Shown piece by piece: positions 10,568 through 19,090 of a stretch of DNA of 64,000 nucleotides. This DNA comes from Streptomyces beijiangensis (GTDB lineage: Bacteria; Actinomycetota; Actinomycetes; Streptomycetales; Streptomycetaceae): the NCBI RefSeq assembly GCF_017315755.1, contig NZ_JAFLRJ010000159.1:1-64000 (forward strand), given 5' to 3'. Positions within the stretch are counted from its first letter, which is position 1, and the number at the start of each line of letters is the position of its first letter. The translations under genes and the position numbers were made by a program. Under the pieces are notes generated by a model. That model searched no databases. It had not been told where the DNA came from and worked only from the letters and a program-made list of their open reading frames with translations.

Positions 10568-10945
10568 ATGCAGCACGACACACACGCCGAGCACACGCAC
10601 CACGACCACGCGGCGCACCGACACCAGGACCGCGAGGAGGACCCCGGCGGTCGCACCCCAGTCCCAGGCCCTCCGGGTCTGCGCAGGAAGGGGCCTGCCG
10701 CCGCCGACCCCGGTCAACGTGCCGGGAGACGTAACTCCCCTACAGCTCCGGACCTTCGCCCGGCTCCTCCTGATAGGAGTAGCGCTGCTCGCGCCAGGGG
10801 TCACCGAGGTTGTGGTAGCCGCGCTCCTCCCAGAAGCCGCGGCGGTCCGCCGTCATGTACTCGACGCCGCGGACCCACTTGGGGCCCTTCCACGCGTACA
10901 GATGCGGCACCACCAGGCGCAGGGGGAAGCCGTGTTCGGCGGTGA
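10568..10945 (+). CDS. Possible His-rich metal-binding small protein (perhaps decayed)
   Basis: An ATG at 10568 follows GGGGG by a few bases and opens a frame whose first 20 residues are MQHDTHAEHTHHDHAAHRHQ, with eight histidines. That is unusual for chance and suits a metal-binding peptide behind a CsoR-like operator. After about residue 25 the composition becomes Pro/Arg/Gly-rich and unconvincing. The frame then runs about 200 bp antisense into the 3' end of the sulfite-oxidase-like gene. The true protein may be shorter, frameshifted, or absent. Only the N-terminal part (10568 to about 10640) looks real. Confidence 0.35.
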   Translation: MQHDTHAEHTHHDHAAHRHQDREEDPGGRTPVPGPPGLRRKGPAAADPGQRAGRRNSPTAPDLRPAPPDRSSAARARGHRGCGSRAPPRSRGGPPSCTRRRGPTWGPSTRTDAAPPGAGGSRVRR

Positions 10946-11339
10946 GCAGGTCACCGGCCTTGTGGGTGGCGAAGACCGTGCGCTCGGCGACGAAGTCCTC
11001 GACCCGCAGATTGGCGCTGTAGCCGTACTCGGCCCAGACCATGACATGGGTGACATCGGGTGCGGGCGGTGCCAGCTCGGTGAGCGTACGGGCGAGTACG
11101 CCACCCCATTCGGCCCCCAGCATGGAGAATTTCGTGACGCAGTGCAGATCGGCGACGACCGTGGAGAACGGCAGGGCCGAGAACTCCTCGTGGTTCCAGC
11201 AGTGCTTGTCGCCGTCGGCGGTGGCCCCGAAGACCCGGAATTCCCAGCGCTCGGGCTTGAACTTCGGGACGGGTCCGTAGTGCGTCACCGGCCAGCCACG
11301 CTGCAGCCGTTGTCCCGGCGGAAGCTCGGACTGATCCAT
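10740..11339 (-). CDS. Sulfite-oxidase-like molybdopterin oxidoreductase
   Basis: The 199-residue protein is a compact Moco-binding domain of the sulfite oxidase fold. DLHCVTKFSMLG carries the conserved Cys that ligates molybdenum. WAEYGYSANLRVEDF and HGFPLRLVVPHLYAWKGPKWVRGVEYM are the characteristic Moco-contacting stretches. No signal peptide or haem domain is present, so the electron partner is separate. The physiological substrate cannot be read from the sequence. It runs opposite to the flanking endonuclease IV and bacterioferritin genes. Confidence 0.9.
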   Translation of the reverse strand: MDQSELPPGQRLQRGWPVTHYGPVPKFKPERWEFRVFGATADGDKHCWNHEEFSALPFSTVVADLHCVTKFSMLGAEWGGVLARTLTELAPPAPDVTHVMVWAEYGYSANLRVEDFVAERTVFATHKAGDLLTAEHGFPLRLVVPHLYAWKGPKWVRGVEYMTADRRGFWEERGYHNLGDPWREQRYSYQEEPGEGPEL

Positions 11340-11493
11340 GCCTCCATGGTGACAGACAGCACGGGGTGGTCATGACCAGCGTCCCGCCGATCCGGGCAAC
11401 TCCGACTAAGCGTGTACTTACTGGACGGCCCCGGAGCGCGGTGCGAGGATGCGCGGAACCTGCCTGGTTCACCGTTTGGAAGGAGCCTCTGCG

Positions 11494-11976
11494 ATGCAGG
11501 GCGACACCGAGGTCATCGAGTTCCTCAACGAGCAGCTGACCGCCGAACTCACCGCCATCAACCAGTACTTCCTGCACGCGAAGATGCAGGAGAACTTCGG
11601 TTGGACGAAGCTCGCGGCGTACACCCGCTCCGAGTCGATCGACGAGATGAAGCACGCGGAGTTGCTGACCGACCGGATCCTCTTCCTGGACGGTCTGCCG
11701 AACTACCAGCGACTCTTCCACGTGCGGGTCGGTCAGACGGTCACAGAGATGTTCCAGGCCGACCGCCAGGTGGAGGTCGAGGCCATCGACCGCCTCAAGC
11801 GGGGCATCGAGGTCATGCGCGCCAAGGGCGACATCACCTCGGCCAATATCTTCGAGTCGATCCTCGCGGACGAGGAGCACCACATCGACTATCTCGACAC
11901 CCAGCTGGAACTGGTGGAGAAGCTCGGCGAGCCGCTCTACATCGCCCAGCTGATCGAGCAGCCGAGCAGTTCCTAG
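11494..11976 (+). CDS. bfr: Bacterioferritin
   Basis: The 160-residue four-helix protein forms 24-mer cages that oxidise and store iron. Ferroxidase residues are in place: Glu18 (LTAELTAINQYF), Glu51 and His54 (IDEMKHAE), and the C-terminal EEHHIDYLDTQ pair. Met52 is the expected haem ligand at the dimer interface. The ATG at 11494 follows AAGGAGC at good distance. The gene converges on the bfd-like gene at 11984, only 7 bp away, which encodes the ferredoxin that releases its iron. Confidence 0.97.
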   Translation: MQGDTEVIEFLNEQLTAELTAINQYFLHAKMQENFGWTKLAAYTRSESIDEMKHAELLTDRILFLDGLPNYQRLFHVRVGQTVTEMFQADRQVEVEAIDRLKRGIEVMRAKGDITSANIFESILADEEHHIDYLDTQLELVEKLGEPLYIAQLIEQPSSS

Positions 11977-11983
11977 GCCAGGG

Positions 11984-12235
11984 CTAGGCGGCTTCGGGGA
12001 ACTCGAAGCGCTCCGGCTCGGCGGCCGGCGCCGGTGCGCCCTGCTCGATGAGCTCGCGCTGCGGGCAGGCGCCCCTGCCGAGCAGAGCCTGGATCCGGCG
12101 TACGCAGCCACCGCAGTCGGTGCCGGCCTTGCAGGCGGAGGCTATCTGGCGGGGGGTGCAGGCACCCGCGTCCGCGTGCTGCTTGACCTGCTTCTCGGTG
12201 ACGCCGAAGCACGAGCAGACGTACACGCGGTTCAC
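11984..12235 (-). CDS. bfd: Bacterioferritin-associated ferredoxin (Bfd-like, [2Fe-2S])
   Basis: The 83-residue protein has the BFD-like [2Fe-2S] domain in its first 55 residues: YVCSCFGVTEKQV gives the C-x-C pair and GTDCGGCVRRI gives the C-x2-C pair. Such ferredoxins reduce and mobilise iron from bacterioferritin. The Pro/Glu-rich tail after residue 60 is a lineage extension. It starts at GTG 12235. A 16-of-19 match to the DmdR/IdeR iron box lies 39-57 bp upstream, so expression should rise when iron is scarce. Confidence 0.92.
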   Translation of the reverse strand: MNRVYVCSCFGVTEKQVKQHADAGACTPRQIASACKAGTDCGGCVRRIQALLGRGACPQRELIEQGAPAPAAEPERFEFPEAA

Positions 12236-12273
12236 CTCCCGGCGGGATCGATAAGTGACGCCCGTCCCGATTA

Positions 12274-12292
12274 ATCGGTGAGGCTAACCTAA
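12274..12292. promoter_or_regulatory. Iron box (DmdR/IdeR operator) upstream of bfd
   Basis: The site matches the consensus TTAGGTTAGGCTAACCTAA at 16 of 19 positions, with an intact GGCTAACCTAA half. Its position in the bfd promoter region supports iron-dependent repression by DmdR1. Confidence 0.8.
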
Positions 12293-12316
12293 CCTTACCC
12301 GCCGCGTGGAAGACGC

Positions 12317-12367
12317 AAAAGGGCCGTGGGGCCCGGATCGATGTGATCCGCGCCCCACGGCCCTTTT
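12317..12367. terminator. Terminator downstream of the DAHP synthase gene
   Basis: A perfect 16-bp stem (12317-12332 and 12352-12367) encloses a loop with its own small hairpin. It is flanked by A/T runs, and read on the minus strand it follows the DAHP synthase stop (12377). Confidence 0.85.
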
Positions 12368-12376
12368 CCCTTGTCC

Positions 12377-13789
<1,413 letters not shown>

Positions 13790-13827
13790 CTAGTCTCGCG
13801 GCCTTTCAGGAGTGATCCAGGCGAGCG

Positions 13828-15909
13828 TTGAGGTGGGCGTTGAACCGGAGACATCGAAAAGACGGCAGAAAACAGCTTCTGGCCTGCGCCGCAGCGACGG
13901 CGGTGGCGGCGGCCTGCGCGATCGGGACGGTCGCGGCCGCCTCGCCCGTGACGTCCGCGAACGGGAGATCCGCGGCCGACACGCCGATGCAGTCACAGTT
14001 CTCCGAAGCGGCGCGGGAGTTCCACGTACCGCTGGGCGTGCTCATGGCGGTCTCGTACCGTCAGACGCTCTGGGAGACGCACGGCGGCAGGCCGAGCACC
14101 ACCGGTGCGTACAACGTCATGGGGCTGACCCGGGTGACCGCGCAGGACCTGGCGCAGCCCGGCGCCGACGACCTGCTCGCGCACTTCAATCTGAGCGGCG
14201 ACCCGGCCGTCATGAAGAAGTTCGACGCCGGCCGCGCCCTCAGGGGCGCCCGGGCGGCCGTCGACACCACCGATCCCCGGCTGCACACCCTGGACAGGGC
14301 CGCCCGGCTGATCGGCGCCCCGGCGGACTCGCTGCGGACGGACTCCGCCCGGAGCATCCGCGCGGGCGCGGCCCTGCTCGCCGCGTACCAGCGCGAGGCG
14401 GGCGGCCCTCCGGGGAAGGACCCCGGCCAGTGGTACCCGGCCGTCGCCCGCTTCAGCCAGTCGCCCGACGCCGAGGGCGCCCGGCTCTTCGCGGAGCGCG
14501 TATTCGACTCGGTCAGGACCGGCGAGAGCCGGCTGACCGCCGACGGGCAGCGGCTGACGCTCCCCGCCGACCCCAGGGTGTCCCCGGCGGAACCGGCACA
14601 GACGTCCCCCCTCGCGAGGCACGCGAGCAGCGCCGCGGCCCCGAAGCCCGAGTGTCCCGCCCGTCTCAGATGCACCTTCGTCCCGGCCGGATACGCGGCG
14701 AACTCAGCCCCCGACGACTACGGCGACTACAACGTCTCCCGGCGCCCGGCCAACGGCCAGGACATCCGCCAGATCGTCATCCACGACACGGAGGGCGGCT
14801 ACGAGGGCTCCCTCAGCTACTTCGGGAACCCCGCCGTCTACGCCTCCGCCCACTATCTGATCCGCGCCTCCGACGGCCTGGTCACCCAGATGGTGCGGAC
14901 GAAGGACGAGGCCTGGCACTCGGCCAACAAGACCGTGAACATGCACTCCATCGGCATCGAGCACGAGGGCTACGCCATCAAGGCGGGCAGCTGGTACACC
15001 GAGCCGCAGTACGAGTCGTCGGCAGCCCTGGTGAAGTATCTGGCGGCCCGCTTCGCCGTCCCGCTGGACCGCGAGCACATCATCGGCCACGACGAGGTGC
15101 CCGGCGTCCTGGACTCCGGCATCGCCGGCCAGCACTGGGATCCCGGCCCCTACTGGGACTGGAACCACTACATGTCGCTGCTCGGCGCGCCCGTCCGCGC
15201 CACCTCCGCCTCCGCGGGCGGCCCGCTCAAGGCGGGGCAGCTGATCCGTTACGTACCGCCGTTCACCGGCGCCAACCGCCCCAGGGTGACCAACGACGGC
15301 AAGGCCGTCGCCGCCCGCCCCGCCAACTTCGGCTACCTCTACACCGCGCCCTCCACCCGGGCGGCCGTCGTCAAGGACCCGTACCTGGGCTCACCCCTCT
15401 GGAGCGACGGAGCGAACTGGGCCGACAAGGCCGTCGCGGGGAGCGCGTATGTCGTCGCCGAGGTGAGGACCGGCTGGACGGCCATCTGGTACGGCGGCCA
15501 CAAGGCCTGGTTCGCCAACCCCGGCGGCCGGTTCACCGTGCCCGCGGGCAAGACCTCCCAGCAGGTCGTCACGGCCCGGCCGGGAGCCGCCTCGGTCCCC
15601 GTCTACGGCCGCGCCTACCCGGAGAAGGCCGCGTACGCCTCCACGAAGGTCCCCGTCCAGACGAGCAACTCCGCCTCGCTGACGAAGTACTCGCTCCCCG
15701 CGGGCCAGAAGTACGCCCTCGCCGGCGCCGCCGTGACCGGCGACTACTACTACGGCGGAACCGTCGACGGCAAGGGCCCCGGCTCCCGCACGCTGGTCAA
15801 GGGCACCAACACCTTCTACCCGATCCGCTACAACCACCGGATCGCCTGGGTGAAGGCGTCCGACGTCCGGAAGGTCGCGAGCACCGCGCCGCGCGCACCG
15901 ATGCGCTAG
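13828..15909 (+). CDS. Secreted N-acetylmuramoyl-L-alanine amidase (amidase_2/PGRP type)
   Basis: The 693-residue protein has a basic N-terminus and hydrophobic stretch (LLACAAATAVAAACAIGTVAAA) typical of a secretion signal. A helical region of about 200 residues resembling a bacteriocin/lysin accessory segment follows. The amidase domain spans about 310-450: RQIVIHDTEGG, HYLIRASDGLVTQMV, SIGIEHEGY, HIIGHDEVPG and QHWDPGPYWDW carry the expected zinc ligands. The C-terminal third has SH3-like repeats. It should cut the lactoyl-alanine bond of peptidoglycan outside the cell. The TTG at 13828 is the best start, but TTG 13840 is possible. Its TAG stop forms part of the trp leader -10. Confidence 0.87.
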   Translation: MRWALNRRHRKDGRKQLLACAAATAVAAACAIGTVAAASPVTSANGRSAADTPMQSQFSEAAREFHVPLGVLMAVSYRQTLWETHGGRPSTTGAYNVMGLTRVTAQDLAQPGADDLLAHFNLSGDPAVMKKFDAGRALRGARAAVDTTDPRLHTLDRAARLIGAPADSLRTDSARSIRAGAALLAAYQREAGGPPGKDPGQWYPAVARFSQSPDAEGARLFAERVFDSVRTGESRLTADGQRLTLPADPRVSPAEPAQTSPLARHASSAAAPKPECPARLRCTFVPAGYAANSAPDDYGDYNVSRRPANGQDIRQIVIHDTEGGYEGSLSYFGNPAVYASAHYLIRASDGLVTQMVRTKDEAWHSANKTVNMHSIGIEHEGYAIKAGSWYTEPQYESSAALVKYLAARFAVPLDREHIIGHDEVPGVLDSGIAGQHWDPGPYWDWNHYMSLLGAPVRATSASAGGPLKAGQLIRYVPPFTGANRPRVTNDGKAVAARPANFGYLYTAPSTRAAVVKDPYLGSPLWSDGANWADKAVAGSAYVVAEVRTGWTAIWYGGHKAWFANPGGRFTVPAGKTSQQVVTARPGAASVPVYGRAYPEKAAYASTKVPVQTSNSASLTKYSLPAGQKYALAGAAVTGDYYYGGTVDGKGPGSRTLVKGTNTFYPIRYNHRIAWVKASDVRKVASTAPRAPMR

Positions 15910-15912
15910 GGT
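15907..15912 (+). promoter_or_regulatory. -10 element for the trp leader transcript
   Basis: TAGGGT overlaps the stop codon of the amidase gene. A start six to eight bases downstream would fall at or next to the ATG of the leader peptide at 15920. No good -35 is seen. Confidence 0.45.
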
Positions 15913-15919
15913 CGGCCCC

Positions 15920-15976
15920 ATGTTCACGCAGACGAACCAGAACTGGTGGTGGCCCGCTCATCCGGCGGCCCACTGA
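15920..15976 (+). CDS. Tryptophan leader peptide
   Basis: The 18-residue ORF encodes MFTQTNQNWWWPAHPAAH with three consecutive Trp codons (15944-15952) and a stop at 15974. It is followed at once by a terminator hairpin and then the anthranilate synthase gene, the classical arrangement for attenuation. When charged Trp tRNA is low, a ribosome stalled at the Trp codons should favour pairing of 15964-15970 with 15999-16005. That pairing disrupts the terminator. The lack of space upstream suggests leaderless translation. Confidence 0.92.
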   Translation: MFTQTNQNWWWPAHPAAH

Positions 15977-15996
15977 CTGCGCGTACACACTTCGCG

Positions 15997-16022
15997 AAGG
16001 CCGCCCGGGAGGGCGGCCTTTT
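15997..16022 (+). terminator. trp attenuator hairpin
   Basis: A perfect 10-bp GC-rich stem (15997-16006 and 16011-16020) has a GGGA loop and runs into TTTT (16019-16022). Segment 15999-16005 can alternatively pair with 15964-15970 in the leader ORF, forming the antiterminator. Confidence 0.9.
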
Positions 16023-16075
16023 CCGTTTCCACGGGCCGTTCCTCTCCACTCCGTCACCCGGAAGGAACCGCCCCC

Positions 16076-17944
16076 ATGATCGTCCAGAAGCTGCTCGGCG
16101 ACGACTGCCCGCCCTTCGCCCTGCTGCGCCGCCGCACGCCCGGCCGCGACCACGACACCGTGGAGCTGCTCATCGGCCCCGTCCACGAGGTCGAACGCCT
16201 CGCCGACATCCCCGACCAGGCACTGGCCCTGGTGCCGTTCCGGCAGATCAGGGAACGCGGTTTCGATGTACGCGACGACGGGACGCCGCTGTCGGTGCTG
16301 GTCCCCGACGAGACGTACGAACTCCCCCTCGACCAGGTGCTCGCCGAACTCCCCGCGCACGACGTACGGGTGGAGGGCGGCGCCTTCGACGTCGGTGACG
16401 AGGAGTACGCGGGCATCGTCCGCCGGGTCATCGAGGACGAGATCGGCCGGGGCGAGGGTGCCAACTTCGTCATCAGGCGTACGTACACCGGCGAGATCCC
16501 CGGCTTCGGCAGAGCCGACGCCCTCGCCCTCTTCCGGCGGCTGCTCACCGGCGAGCAGGGCGCGTACTGGACGTTCGTCGTGCACACCGGCGACCGGACC
16601 CTGGTCGGCGCGAGCCCCGAGGTGCATGTGCGGATGTCCGGCGGGACGGTCGTCATGAACCCCATCAGCGGCACCTTCCGCTACCCGCCCGAGGGCCCGA
16701 CCGCCGAGGCGCTGCTCGACTTCCTGGGCGACCGCAAGGAGACCGAGGAGCTCTCCATGGTGGTCGACGAGGAGCTGAAGATGATGTGCACGGTGGGCGA
16801 CATGGGCGGGGTGGTGATCGGGCCGCGGCTCAAGGAGATGGCCCATCTCGCCCACACCGAGTACGAGTTGCGGGGTCGCAGCTCCCTCGACGTGCGCGAG
16901 GTGCTGAAGGAGACGATGTTCGCGGCGACCGTCACCGGGTCCCCGGTGCAGAACGCCTGCCGGGTCATCGAACGCTACGAGCCCCTCGGGCGGGACGGTG
17001 TCGGGCGCGGCTACTACGCGGGCGCGCTGGCCCTGGTCGGGCGGGACGCGGGCGGCGCCCAGACCCTGGACTCGCCGATCCTGATCCGTACCGCCGACAT
17101 CTCCGGCGACGGCCGGCTGCGGGTCCCGGTCGGGGCGACGCTCGTACGGCACTCGGACCCGGCGGGCGAGGTCGCCGAGACGCACGCCAAGGCGGCGGGC
17201 GTGCTGGCGGCGCTGGGAGTACGGCCCGGGCGCCCCGCCGGCGAGGCGCAGCGACCACGGCTGGCGGACGACCCCCGGGTGCAGGCGGCGCTGGACGCAC
17301 GGCGGGCGGACCTGGCGCCGTTCTGGCTGCGGATGCAGGACTTCGCGGCGGACCTGAGCGGGCACGTGCTGGTGGTGGACGCGGAGGACACCTTCACCTC
17401 GATGCTGGCGCATCTGCTGCGGGGTTCGGGCCTGGAGGTGTCGGTACGGCGCTACGACGAGCCGGGGCTGCGCGATGCGGTCCGTGCCCACGAGGGGCCC
17501 GTGGTCCTCGGCCCAGGACCCGGGGACCCGGCGGACGCCGCCGATCCGAAGATGCGCTTCCTGCGCGGGCTGGCGGCCGAACTCCTCCGTGACCACCGGG
17601 GCGGTCTGCTCGGGGTCTGCCTCGGCCATGAGCTGATCGCGGCGGAGCTTGGCCTGGATCTCGTACGCAAGGACGTGCCGTACCAGGGCGCCCAGGAGCG
17701 GATCGACTTCTTCGGGCGCCCGGAGACCGTCGGCTTCTACAACTCCTGGACGGCACGGTGCGACGAGCAGGCAGCGGCCGAACTGGCCCTGCACCGGGTC
17801 GAGCTGAGCCGCGATCCGGCGAGCGGTGACATCCACGCACTGCGCGGTCCCGGCTTCGCGGGCGTGCAGTTCCACCCGGAGTCGGTACTGACGCTGGACG
17901 GGGCGGCCATCACCGCGTCGCTGCTCGCTGCGGTGCTGGTCTAG
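16076..17944 (+). CDS. trpE: Fused anthranilate synthase-family enzyme (chorismate-binding plus glutamine amidotransferase)
   Basis: The 622-residue protein joins a chorismate-binding domain (about 1-400; blocks VGASPEVHVRMSGG, NPISGTFRYP, RKETEELSMVVDEELKMM, GRGYYAGALAL) to a class I glutaminase domain (about 420-622; GPGPGDP, nucleophile Cys in GVCLGHELIA, catalytic HPES). The fused order and the PISGT/HLAHTEYEL variants resemble PhzE and other ADIC-forming enzymes more than classic TrpE. The Trp attenuator directly upstream argues for anthranilate made for tryptophan. ATG 16076 follows GAAGGAAC. The exact product, anthranilate or ADIC, is uncertain. Confidence 0.87.
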   Translation: MIVQKLLGDDCPPFALLRRRTPGRDHDTVELLIGPVHEVERLADIPDQALALVPFRQIRERGFDVRDDGTPLSVLVPDETYELPLDQVLAELPAHDVRVEGGAFDVGDEEYAGIVRRVIEDEIGRGEGANFVIRRTYTGEIPGFGRADALALFRRLLTGEQGAYWTFVVHTGDRTLVGASPEVHVRMSGGTVVMNPISGTFRYPPEGPTAEALLDFLGDRKETEELSMVVDEELKMMCTVGDMGGVVIGPRLKEMAHLAHTEYELRGRSSLDVREVLKETMFAATVTGSPVQNACRVIERYEPLGRDGVGRGYYAGALALVGRDAGGAQTLDSPILIRTADISGDGRLRVPVGATLVRHSDPAGEVAETHAKAAGVLAALGVRPGRPAGEAQRPRLADDPRVQAALDARRADLAPFWLRMQDFAADLSGHVLVVDAEDTFTSMLAHLLRGSGLEVSVRRYDEPGLRDAVRAHEGPVVLGPGPGDPADAADPKMRFLRGLAAELLRDHRGGLLGVCLGHELIAAELGLDLVRKDVPYQGAQERIDFFGRPETVGFYNSWTARCDEQAAAELALHRVELSRDPASGDIHALRGPGFAGVQFHPESVLTLDGAAITASLLAAVLV

Positions 17945-17958
17945 GAGGGTGTCCGGCA

Positions 17959-18963
17959 TCACTCCTTGGGCGCGGCGGGGACCAGAGTGTTCTCGCTGCG
18001 CCTGCCGGCCTCGAAGTCCTCGACGTTCTGGACGGTGGCGTCGACGATCTGGCCCACCGCGTCCACGGTGTAGTACGCCTGATGCGAGGTGACCAGCACG
18101 TTCGGGAAGGTCACGAGGCGGGCGAGGGTGTCGTCCTCGACGACCTCCAGGGACTTGTCGAGGAAGAAGAGCCCGGCCTCGGCCTCGTACACATCGAGCC
18201 CCACACCGGCGAAGCGGCCCTGGCGCAGCTCGTGGACGAGTGCCTCGGTGTCGATGAGCCCGCCGCGGCTGGAGTTGATGAGGATCGCGTCGTCCTTCAT
18301 CGACCGCAGGGCCGCGGACCCGATGATGTGGTGGGTCGAGGGCAGCAGCGGGACGTGCAGGCTGATCACGTCGGACTCGACGAGGAGCTGGTCCTTCTCG
18401 ACGTACTTCATGCCGAGCTCCACACAGGCCGGGTTCTCCGCGACGTCCCAGCCGAGCAGGTTCATGCCGAAGCCATGGGCGATTCGGGTGAAAGCCTCGC
18501 CGATCTTGCCGGTGCCGATCACGCCCGCGGTGCGGCCGCGCAGGTCGCGTCCCATCAGCCCGTCGAGACGGAAGTCGAAGTCCCGGGTGCGGGCCGATGC
18601 GCGGACGATGCGGCGGTTGACCGCCATGGCGAGGGTCCAGGCGAATTCGGCGACCGAGTACGGCGAGTAGTACGAGACCCGGGCCACGGTGAGGCCCAGG
18701 TCCCTGGCGACGTCGAGGTCGATGTTGTTGAAGCCGGTGGAGCGCTGTGCGATCAGCTTCGTGCCGCCGGCCGCCAGGATGCGCAGCACCCGGGCGTCGA
18801 GGATGCCGTTGACGCTGGAGCTGACGACCTGGTGCCCGGCGGCGAGCGGCGCGGTGTCCTCGTTGAGAAAGGTGTCCAGGCAGTGGACCGGCCAGCGGCC
18901 CGCGAAGGCCGCTTCGATCAGCGGCTTCTCATCGGCCTGCACACCAAACGCAATGATTTCCAC
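17959..18963 (-). CDS. D-2-hydroxyacid dehydrogenase (D-lactate dehydrogenase type)
   Basis: The 334-residue NAD enzyme interconverts a 2-keto acid and its D-hydroxy acid. The most likely reaction is pyruvate to D-lactate, given the overall LdhA-like layout (IDLDVARDLGLTVARVSYYSPYSVAEF). The Rossmann motif is GVIGTGKIGEAF. The catalytic triad is visible as Arg in INSSRGG, Glu in GLDVYEAE and His in LVTSHQAYYT. It is transcribed away from pfkA with about 130 bp between them. A function in fermentation or redox balance is inference. Confidence 0.88.
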   Translation of the reverse strand: MEIIAFGVQADEKPLIEAAFAGRWPVHCLDTFLNEDTAPLAAGHQVVSSSVNGILDARVLRILAAGGTKLIAQRSTGFNNIDLDVARDLGLTVARVSYYSPYSVAEFAWTLAMAVNRRIVRASARTRDFDFRLDGLMGRDLRGRTAGVIGTGKIGEAFTRIAHGFGMNLLGWDVAENPACVELGMKYVEKDQLLVESDVISLHVPLLPSTHHIIGSAALRSMKDDAILINSSRGGLIDTEALVHELRQGRFAGVGLDVYEAEAGLFFLDKSLEVVEDDTLARLVTFPNVLVTSHQAYYTVDAVGQIVDATVQNVEDFEAGRRSENTLVPAAPKE

Positions 18964-19030
18964 GCTGACTCCCGGAACGTACGACTATGGGCCGGATATC
19001 GCGAATATACGGCCCACAGCCCGGCCCCGC

Positions 19031-19090
19031 TCAGCCGAGGAATCCCTGCCCGAAGAGACCCTGTCCGAAGAGTCGCTGCCCGAAGAGTCC
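19031..19090 (-). repeat. 15-bp tandem repeat in frame after the pfkA stop
   Basis: About four copies of a 15-bp unit follow the pfkA TAG without a frame break. They read GLFGQRLFGQGLFGQGFLG up to a TGA at 19033-19031. The last coding residues before the stop (VFFG) match the repeat unit, and TAG sits where the other units have the Gln codon CAG. Confidence 0.85.

Noticed and set aside
13812-16079. Plus-strand frame shifted over the amidase gene
   Set aside because: The amidase frame has a signal peptide and zinc ligands; this one is Arg/Pro-rich shadow sequence and would also cross the trp leader.
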